A program made the position numbers and the translations under genes. A stretch of DNA of 7,109 nt, taken from Actinomycetota bacterium (lineage in GTDB: Bacteria; Actinomycetota; Actinomycetes; Nanopelagicales; Nanopelagicaceae). The stretch covers positions 1 to 7,109 of the forward strand of contig RFRA01000058.1 in NCBI GenBank assembly GCA_009924725.1, in the 5' to 3' direction. Each line of letters starts with the position of its first letter. Position 1 is the stretch's first letter. Below are positions 1-5,214 of this stretch, one piece after another. The notes under the pieces were generated by a model. That model was given only the letters and a program-made list of their open reading frames with translations. It searched no databases and was not told the origin of the DNA.

Positions 1-1
1 C

Positions 2-304
2 GGCGATGATGTTCATAAGCCAGTTAAAGTTTTATCTGGTGGTGAGCGAACTCGTTTAGCTCTGGCAGTACTTGTTGTATCTGCAGCAAACGTACTTTTA
101 CTAGATGAGCCAACTAACAACCTTGACCCAGCATCACGTGCTGAAATTTTGGCTGCCCTTGGTGAATATCAAGGCGCAGTAATCATGGTTTCCCACGATG
201 AAGGCGCAGTACAAGCACTTAAGCCAGAGCGCGTTATTTTGTTACCTGATGGCGATGAAGATCTTTGGAAAGATGATTACTTCGATCTAGTCGCAATCGA
301 CTAA
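2..304 (+). CDS. ABC-F family ATPase, C-terminal fragment (5' end outside window)
   Basis: The reading frame is open from base 2 and ends with TAA at 302-304, giving the last 100 residues. It holds the second half of an ABC nucleotide-binding domain: the signature motif LSGGERTRLALA, then Walker B with D-loop VLLLDEPTNNLDP, then the switch histidine in MVSHD. The tail rich in Asp, Trp and Tyr (EDLWKDDYFDLVAID) is the type of ending I associate with actinobacterial ABC-F proteins. No membrane segment is visible. ABC-F proteins are soluble tandem ATPases that act on ribosomes (translation factors or antibiotic protection) rather than transporters. The missing N-terminal part prevents assignment to a subfamily. 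PTNNLD in place of the commoner PTNHLD is a mild variation. It reads in the same direction as the secreted-protein gene, 91 bases upstream, but that gene seems to have its own promoter. Confidence 0.9.
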   Translation, partial: GDDVHKPVKVLSGGERTRLALAVLVVSAANVLLLDEPTNNLDPASRAEILAALGEYQGAVIMVSHDEGAVQALKPERVILLPDGDEDLWKDDYFDLVAID

Positions 305-333
305 TTCTGAATTAACGGGTACTCGAATCAGAA
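305..333 (+). terminator. Weak inverted repeat after the ABC-F gene
   Basis: TTCTGA (305-310) and TCAGAA (328-333) are exact inverted repeats immediately after the ABC-F stop, with a 17-base loop. No run of T follows, so it is not a classical intrinsic terminator. It may only help define the 3' end of the transcript. Confidence 0.2.
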
Positions 334-360
334 GGCCCAAAGCAAAATCAAGTAAATCCA

Positions 361-390
361 TTGACAGTGACTTCATTAAGTAACTAACAT
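361..390 (+). promoter_or_regulatory. Promoter for a leaderless transcript of the secreted-protein gene
   Basis: A perfect -35 hexamer TTGACA (361-366) is followed after 18 bases by TAACAT (385-390), which matches TATAAT at the important first, second and last positions. A start 6 to 7 bases downstream of the -10 falls on or next to the ATG at 396. There is no Shine-Dalgarno at a usable distance: GAAG at 391-394 is one base from the ATG. The nearby ATG at 389 runs into a stop after four codons. The arrangement fits leaderless translation, which is common in Actinobacteria. The match is read by eye. Confidence 0.55.
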
Positions 391-395
391 GAAGT

Positions 396-1715
396 ATGAG
401 TTATAAGTGGCGACGGTCAATAATCTTGGCTTTAGTTGTCTCTGTATTTCTAACAAATATTCCAATTTCGCAAGCAGGTAACTCTGACAATGATAATTTC
501 GTAGTTCTATTTCATAAAGGTTTCGTTGACTGGTTCTGGAAATCCGCAGCATCTTCGACGGTCGTAAACTATAAAGTCACCTTCCTGGGATCAGATTCGA
601 CTTTTCTTACCTCCGAAAACTTTTTTGTCCCTGCAGACCATGGTTTAACTGACCAAAATAATTTCAAGTTCATCTGTGTAGCAGCCAAACTCTTAGATGG
701 CCAAGAATTTAGTACCTGTGGGAATTTTTCAGTTGGCAAACTTTCGAGGCAAGTAATCAATTTTGATGGTGGTCCATCTCCGATTTATAAGATCAATGGT
801 GTTTTCCAAAATTCGATTGGTTCAACGATTGATAGGGCTCGCACTGAACCTACGGGTATTGATGGAAAGAGCTTTTCAGCCACCGATTCAGTCTTTCTGA
901 GCACTAACATTTATTACCTGGAACCCCCATATACGTCAAAGGCATACAAATGCGCTCCAGCATGTGTTGAGAAAACCAAGGTCGTCAGCGATTTTTGGAA
1001 TAATAACAAATCACCCAATTACACCACTGCAACAGTTTTGACTCCCGAGACTTGCCAGGTATTGCGCACGAAGGTAAAAGAGAATGGTGAGAGCGCTACT
1101 GAGATCAGACCATTAAGAGATAACGTAGATTGCAAGGTTTCGGCAACGTCACATGTACCATTTCTGGCTAAACCAGATGTCACTGCAAATTTTACCGTTC
1201 ATTTCCAGCGGCAGCCTTATTCTTTATTAGCCCAACTCCCAAACGGTGAGGTGAACCCAACGGTTGGCACTGAAACGAGACTACAACTGCAATATCTTCC
1301 GCTCTGGGAGTGGTTGAAAGATAAAAAATACACCTATGTGATGCCTGGTGGACATGTCCTAACACTGGCAAATGGTTTTCAGTCTTTGACACCTAAAATC
1401 TGCTCAATCAAAGAATCGAGTGATGAACCTGAGCTCCTAAACCTACGTGGCTTAGTGGCCGGAAAATGTCAGATCGAGCTAGAAGTTCCACAGCAGGACT
1501 ACTCTGGTGTTGAATATGAAAAGTATGCGACCTCAACGATTATTTCAGATTACAGCAAACGTATCTTCACCTTTAATATTACGAAACCAAAGGTAAATAG
1601 TAAAGATGTATTCACTCGATACGCGTGCATGGTCTCCGATTCCACCACGAACTTATACACCGTATTTAATTTAACGACCAAGAGCGTGGCACCAAAGAAA
1701 TGCCAGACTAAGTAA
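396..1715 (+). CDS. Secreted cysteine-rich protein of unknown function
   Basis: This is a 439-residue protein I do not recognise. The N-terminus is a clear Sec signal peptide: K4, R6 and R7, then a hydrophobic core at about residues 8-24, with likely cleavage after SQA at residue 27. There is no lipobox cysteine and no later membrane helix, so the mature protein is probably released or loosely attached to the wall. The mature part has ten cysteines, an even number that fits disulfide bonding outside the cell. Residues about 330-400, with C336 and C358 and the phrase GLVAGKCQIELEV, resemble bacterial Ig-like surface domains in which a 'v.aGtCtI' strand is typical. The first ~100 mature residues look beta-rich and faintly fibronectin-III-like. 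No catalytic motif was found. It is convergent with parE, 66 bases apart. The ATG is supported by the promoter placement. Confidence 0.8.
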   Translation: MSYKWRRSIILALVVSVFLTNIPISQAGNSDNDNFVVLFHKGFVDWFWKSAASSTVVNYKVTFLGSDSTFLTSENFFVPADHGLTDQNNFKFICVAAKLLDGQEFSTCGNFSVGKLSRQVINFDGGPSPIYKINGVFQNSIGSTIDRARTEPTGIDGKSFSATDSVFLSTNIYYLEPPYTSKAYKCAPACVEKTKVVSDFWNNNKSPNYTTATVLTPETCQVLRTKVKENGESATEIRPLRDNVDCKVSATSHVPFLAKPDVTANFTVHFQRQPYSLLAQLPNGEVNPTVGTETRLQLQYLPLWEWLKDKKYTYVMPGGHVLTLANGFQSLTPKICSIKESSDEPELLNLRGLVAGKCQIELEVPQQDYSGVEYEKYATSTIISDYSKRIFTFNITKPKVNSKDVFTRYACMVSDSTTNLYTVFNLTTKSVAPKKCQTK

Positions 1716-1724
1716 GGGTTCGTC

Positions 1725-1741
1725 TAGGCTCAACAAGCCTG
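1725..1741. terminator. Possible small hairpin between convergent genes
   Basis: AGGCT (1726-1730) and AGCCT (1736-1740) form a 5-base-pair stem with a CAACA loop, extendable by one T-G wobble pair. It lies in the 66-base gap between the secreted-protein stop and the parE stop. The stem is short and is followed only by GAGTATTTCG on the + strand, so termination is uncertain in either direction. Confidence 0.2.
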
Positions 1742-1781
1742 AGTATTTCGAGGCGTAAGTACCACTACCGCTAACTCTTAA

Positions 1782-3854
1782 TTAAGCGTCGATGCTGTCG
1801 CGATCAATTTCGGCATTAGCAATGAAATCTTTACGTGGGGCAACATCGCTACCCATTAGCAGTTCAAACATTGCCTCAGCTGCAGCGCCATCGGTCACAG
1901 TGATACGGCGCAAGGTGCGAGCATCTGGATCCATAGTGGTTTCGCGCAGCTGATCAGCATCCATTTCGCCTAAACCTTTATAGCGCTGGATCGGCTCTTT
2001 CCACTTCTTGCCAGCCTTAATTAATTCAGCAGTTACCTTCTTCATTTCATCATCTGAATAGGTATAAATGTATTCACCCTTTTTGCCGCCGCCACCCATG
2101 GTTTCAATGCGGTGCAGTGGTGGGATCGCCGCAAATACGCGACCGGCATCAATTAGCGGGCGCATGTAACGATAGAGAAGTGTTAGAAGCAAACAACGAA
2201 TGTGTGCGCCATCAACGTCAGCATCTGACATCAAGATAATGCGGCCATAGCGAGCATCATCTAGCTCGAATGAGCGACCAGAGCCGGCACCAATAACCTG
2301 AATGATTGAGCCGCACTCTTTATCATCAAGCATCTGCGAAAGTGATGCTTTCTGAACATTCAGAATCTTTCCCCGAATCGGCAAGATTGCTTGGAACTCA
2401 GAATTACGCGCAGCCTTAGTAGTTCCAAGTGCGGAGTCACCTTCTACGATAAATAATTCGGTGCGATTTACATCTTCGGAGCGGCAATCCGAAAGCTTGG
2501 TTGGAAGTGAAGAAGACTCAAGTGCGTTCTTTCGGCGTTGCAGATCTTTGTGTGCACGAGCTGAAATACGAGTACGAGATGCACCAGCAACTTTTTCTAG
2601 GATCAAACGGCCATTGGCCTTATCGATGCGCTTGGTTGTTGCAAAGAATTTCTTTAGCTCTTCGGCCACGACTTCACCGACGATACGGGCTGCAGCTGAT
2701 GTACCCAGAACTTCCTTAGTCTGTCCTTCGAACTGTGGTTCTGACATACGAACTGTCACAACCGAGGTCAGGCCTTCGAGGATGTCATCTTTAATGACAT
2801 CGGCTTCGTTCTTCTTAAGCGTTCCAGTGCTGCGTAGGGTCTCGTTAAAGACCTTGGTGAGCGACTTTTCAAAGCCGGTCATGTGGGTGCCACCTTTTGG
2901 CGTGGCAATGATGTTTACAAATGAGCGGTTGGTATGCGCAAATTCGTTGCCCCATTTAAGAGCGATATCAACCAACATATCGCGCTCGACTTCAGTTGAA
3001 ACCATGTGCCCTTGATCGTCTAGAACTGGCACCGTCTCTTGATAGTGACCCGAACCAGTTAAGCGAATGACTTCGCCGATACCTTGATCAGGTTGTAAGA
3101 AATCGCAGTATTCGGAAATGCCACCTTTGTGATAAAAAGTTTCGGTGGTTTTTGCCTTAGTGCGGTTGTCATTAACAATTAAAGTTAAACCAGGCACTAG
3201 GTAAGAAGTTTGGCGTGCCCGAGCGTAAATCTCTTCGATATCTAGTTCAGCATCCTTCAAGAAAATCTGGCGATCACTCCACCACTTGATGCGAGTACCA
3301 GTAACTTTGGCTGAAACTTTACCGATTGTGCGCAAACCTGATGCCGGCGTGAAAGAGGCCTTTGGCCCATCGCCTTCGAAGATGCCGGCAACGCCGCGCT
3401 TAAACGACATCCAGTAAATCTTGCCATTGCGATCTACTTCAGCATCAAGACGTTCAGCTAGCGCGTTAACAACTGATGCACCAACACCGTGCAGACCACC
3501 GGAAGCTGCATATGAACCGCCACCGAATTTTCCGCCAGCATGTAATTTAGTAAGTACAACTTCAACGCCAGTTAAGCCAGTCTTTGGTTCTTTATCAACT
3601 GGAATACCGCGGCCATCATCGTGTACTTCAACTGAGCCATCGGCTTCAAGGTTGATATCAATTTTCTTGCAATAACCAGCGAGTGATTCATCAACTGCGT
3701 TGTCGATAATTTCCCAAAGACAGTGCATTAATCCGCGAGAATCAGTTGAACCGATATACATACCTGGGCGCTTGCGAACGGCGTCGAGGCCTTCTAGTAC
3801 GGCTAGATCTTTGGCGGTATAGGAATCTTGCACGCCTTCTTCATTAGTAGCCAC
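1782..3854 (-). CDS. parE: DNA topoisomerase IV subunit B (ParE), type IIA
   Basis: This is a 690-residue ATPase subunit of a type IIA topoisomerase, working as a heterotetramer with ParC/GyrA-type subunits in chromosome decatenation or supercoil control. Visible GHKL ATPase motifs are RPGMYIGST at 29-37, EIIDNAVDE with predicted catalytic E48 and Mg-binding N52, DDGRGIP at 79-85, and the ATP-lid GGLHGVGASVVNAL. The TOPRIM domain has EGDSA at E471 and the metal-binding DADVD at 544-548. QAILPIRGKILNVQKAS and RYKGLGEMD are also conserved. The ending has no E. coli GyrB-type insertion. The neighbourhood (DUF7455 and the primary sigma factor) is the usual actinobacterial parE site, which is why I prefer parE to gyrB; the two are hard to separate on sequence alone. 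The start is GTG (3852-3854) without a Shine-Dalgarno. A -10-like element lies just upstream, suggesting a very short leader. Confidence 0.93.
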   Translation of the reverse strand: MATNEEGVQDSYTAKDLAVLEGLDAVRKRPGMYIGSTDSRGLMHCLWEIIDNAVDESLAGYCKKIDINLEADGSVEVHDDGRGIPVDKEPKTGLTGVEVVLTKLHAGGKFGGGSYAASGGLHGVGASVVNALAERLDAEVDRNGKIYWMSFKRGVAGIFEGDGPKASFTPASGLRTIGKVSAKVTGTRIKWWSDRQIFLKDAELDIEEIYARARQTSYLVPGLTLIVNDNRTKAKTTETFYHKGGISEYCDFLQPDQGIGEVIRLTGSGHYQETVPVLDDQGHMVSTEVERDMLVDIALKWGNEFAHTNRSFVNIIATPKGGTHMTGFEKSLTKVFNETLRSTGTLKKNEADVIKDDILEGLTSVVTVRMSEPQFEGQTKEVLGTSAAARIVGEVVAEELKKFFATTKRIDKANGRLILEKVAGASRTRISARAHKDLQRRKNALESSSLPTKLSDCRSEDVNRTELFIVEGDSALGTTKAARNSEFQAILPIRGKILNVQKASLSQMLDDKECGSIIQVIGAGSGRSFELDDARYGRIILMSDADVDGAHIRCLLLTLLYRYMRPLIDAGRVFAAIPPLHRIETMGGGGKKGEYIYTYSDDEMKKVTAELIKAGKKWKEPIQRYKGLGEMDADQLRETTMDPDARTLRRITVTDGAAAEAMFELLMGSDVAPRKDFIANAEIDRDSIDA

Positions 3855-3864
3855 GGGGGTGAAG

Positions 3865-3895
3865 ATTATCTGCGACCTGGGATTTGACCCGTTAA
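3865..3895 (-). promoter_or_regulatory. Possible parE promoter with near-leaderless start
   Basis: On the minus strand, GATAAT (3870-3865, five of six matches to TATAAT) lies ten bases before the GTG start of parE. TTAACG (3895-3890) sits 19 bases further up as a weak -35. Transcription would begin about three bases before the GTG, which agrees with the lack of a ribosome-binding site there (ACCCCC precedes the start codon). The -35 match and spacing are mediocre. Confidence 0.4.
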
Positions 3896-3946
3896 GCGCG
3901 CCGAAGGGGTCTCAAATAGTGAATTTATCGCTCAATTTTCAGTAAA

Positions 3947-3975
3947 TTAACAGGTAATTAGCGAACAAATATTTA
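3947..3975 (+). promoter_or_regulatory. Tentative promoter for the DUF7455 gene
   Basis: TTAACA (3947-3952) is one mismatch from a consensus -35. An AT-rich stretch, TATTTA at 3970-3975, stands 17 bases later but matches the -10 consensus at only three positions. The surrounding 3935-3982 segment is the most AT-rich part of the divergent gap. If used, transcription would start near 3981, just before the stem-loop at 3987. Confidence 0.28.
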
Positions 3976-3986
3976 TTTTAACGAGC

Positions 3987-4019
3987 GGGGAATAACCAAG
4001 GTGTGGTTTGCTGTTCCCC
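3987..4019 (+). promoter_or_regulatory. Nested stem-loop in the leader of the DUF7455 gene
   Basis: Two concentric exact inverted repeats are visible. The outer stem is GGGGAA (3987-3992) with TTCCCC (4014-4019), and the inner stem is AACCA (3994-3998) with TGGTT (4004-4008) around a five-base loop. An asymmetric internal loop of one against five bases separates them. No T run follows, so it is not a terminator. It lies 50 bases before the DUF7455 start and could be a structured mRNA leader or a protein-binding site. Confidence 0.45.
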
Positions 4020-4039
4020 TAGATGAAGTAGTCACCGAG

Positions 4040-4053
4040 AACGACTAGTCGTT
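4040..4053. promoter_or_regulatory. 14-base perfect palindrome, candidate operator or second leader hairpin
   Basis: AACGACTAGTCGTT is identical to its reverse complement and lies 8 bases upstream of the DUF7455 Shine-Dalgarno. As DNA it is a plausible site for a dimeric regulator. As RNA it could fold as a five-pair stem with a CTAG loop next to the ribosome-binding site. I do not recognise a known regulator consensus. Confidence 0.4.
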
Positions 4054-4061
4054 TAACGAAT

Positions 4062-4067
4062 GGAGAG
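4062..4067 (+). promoter_or_regulatory. Ribosome binding site of the DUF7455 gene
   Basis: GGAGAG, with its GGAG core five bases before the ATG at 4071, is a strong Shine-Dalgarno and fixes the start. It contrasts with parE and the secreted-protein gene, which have none. Confidence 0.8.
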
Positions 4068-4070
4068 AAC

Positions 4071-4286
4071 ATGACCGAACAGCTAATCCTCGAAACAACC
4101 CCTCTGAATGCGGTTGATCGTTGCGATCGCTGTGGTGCCCAGGCTTATGTGCGCGCGGTTTTGTTATCTGGTGGCGAACTACTTTTCTGTGGTCACCACG
4201 GCAAGGAATATGCTGAAAAGCTAAAGCAAGTTTCAGCGAAGATTCAAGATGAGACCAACAAGTTAGTCGACGTCTCTTCTAACTAA
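4071..4286 (+). CDS. DUF7455 family small zinc-ribbon-like protein
   Basis: This is a 71-residue protein matching the small actinobacterial family DUF7455, usually encoded beside the primary sigma factor and parE. The conserved core runs from VDRCDRCGAQAYVRAVL through SGGELLFCGHHG. C18, C21, C40 and H43 (or H42) form a probable zinc site. The last ~25 residues (KQVSAKIQDETNKL) look like one amphipathic helix. No enzymatic motif exists and the molecular role is unknown; the constant position beside sigma suggests a link to transcription, which is inference. The start is set by a good ribosome-binding site. Its TAA overlaps the TAG of the convergent CDGSH-hydratase gene by four bases, leaving no room for a terminator between them. 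Confidence 0.9.
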   Translation: MTEQLILETTPLNAVDRCDRCGAQAYVRAVLLSGGELLFCGHHGKEYAEKLKQVSAKIQDETNKLVDVSSN

Positions 4287-5200
4287 ATTGCTTTAAGTTC
4301 TACTCGCCCTAAACCTTTTATCTCAACGGCGTAGTTGTTTCCTGCCGCTAAATGAAGACCTTTAGTTGCAGATCCGCTAAAAACAATTGAACCTGCGGGC
4401 AACTTAGCGCCATTTTCAACTAAAACTTTTGAAAGCAAGGCAACTGCTAACCAAGGATTTCCACGGATTGCAGTTAGCGGCGCAGTTTCTAGCTCTGTTT
4501 CGTTAGCAAAAACTTGCGCAGTTAAATTTTCTAGATTTGCTTCATGTACTGCAACCCAATGGCTATGTACAAATGCGGCAGCACCAGCATTATCGGCAAT
4601 GGCATCTTCAGCATAAATCTGAGCCTGGCCATAGCGATAATCAAAGACCTCAATACCTGCAGCTACATGGCTGACGTAATCCAAAACTTCAGAAGGATGA
4701 ATTTCAGCAGAAATTTCTTTGCTGATTTTAAAAACCACTTCTGCTTCGGCGCGTGGATAGATGTAATTGGCAGTCTTGATTGAATCGGTTAATTGCATGG
4801 CATTGGTCAAATACCCAAAGATCATTACTGAAGTTGGTTCTGCGCTATTAGGAGAATCAAGTGCTCCCCCAACTTTCACGCCGACCATTGTTTCGCCCGC
4901 TTCTAGGCGGTAAGCCAGCTCGTTCTCGCGGATATCCCGGGCTTTCTTGGCCATCGGTGAAAATGCCATGCAAGGCTTAACTAACTCGCGAGCATTACGC
5001 AAAACGTCGGCGAAAAGTTTTACATATTCTTTATGAGAGCCATCGCAGCGAGGTTTGTCTTTTGATAAACCGCAACCACACAACTTTGGCGACTCGATAC
5101 TTTCAATCAAGTTACCTTCAGCATCAACAAAGTTGACTTCGCCGGTAAGTCTGATCGAACCACTAGCTGGATTTACGAAAGCTTGTGGATTCTCACTCAC
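4283..5200 (-). CDS. CDGSH iron-sulfur domain fused to MhpD-like (FAH superfamily) hydratase/decarboxylase
   Basis: This is a 305-residue two-domain protein. Residues ~14-60 are a CDGSH domain with an exact C-x-C-x2-S-x3-P-x-C-D-G-S-H motif; C41, C43, C52 and H56 should bind a [2Fe-2S] cluster of the three-Cys, one-His type. Residues ~66-305 match the 2-oxopent-4-enoate hydratase / 4-oxalocrotonate decarboxylase family (MhpD, DmpE, DmpH). Visible features are GVKVGG, the paired acids E152 and E154, IEVFDYRY with E184, D187 and R189, ADNAG at 202-206, and late GNPWLAV and AGSIVFSGS. E152, E154 and E184 are spaced like the metal-binding glutamates of MhpD, so the catalytic site looks intact. 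The substrate is unknown; no other aromatic-degradation gene is nearby. The start is GTG, 14 bases after the sigma stop, with no clear Shine-Dalgarno, so translational coupling within an operon is likely. The stop overlaps the convergent DUF7455 stop. Confidence 0.9.
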   Translation of the reverse strand: MSENPQAFVNPASGSIRLTGEVNFVDAEGNLIESIESPKLCGCGLSKDKPRCDGSHKEYVKLFADVLRNARELVKPCMAFSPMAKKARDIRENELAYRLEAGETMVGVKVGGALDSPNSAEPTSVMIFGYLTNAMQLTDSIKTANYIYPRAEAEVVFKISKEISAEIHPSEVLDYVSHVAAGIEVFDYRYGQAQIYAEDAIADNAGAAAFVHSHWVAVHEANLENLTAQVFANETELETAPLTAIRGNPWLAVALLSKVLVENGAKLPAGSIVFSGSATKGLHLAAGNNYAVEIKGLGRVELKAI

Positions 5201-5214
5201 GAGGTAGCTACTTT

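Noticed and set aside
2461..3015. Plus-strand open frame of 184 codons inside parE
   Set aside because: It is antisense to conserved ParE sequence, with low-complexity Ser/Arg-rich translation and no start signal.
1782..3854. Annotation of this gene as gyrB
   Set aside because: It cannot be excluded by sequence alone, but the position beside DUF7455 and the primary sigma factor is the usual actinobacterial parE site, while gyrB normally lies near dnaA-recF.
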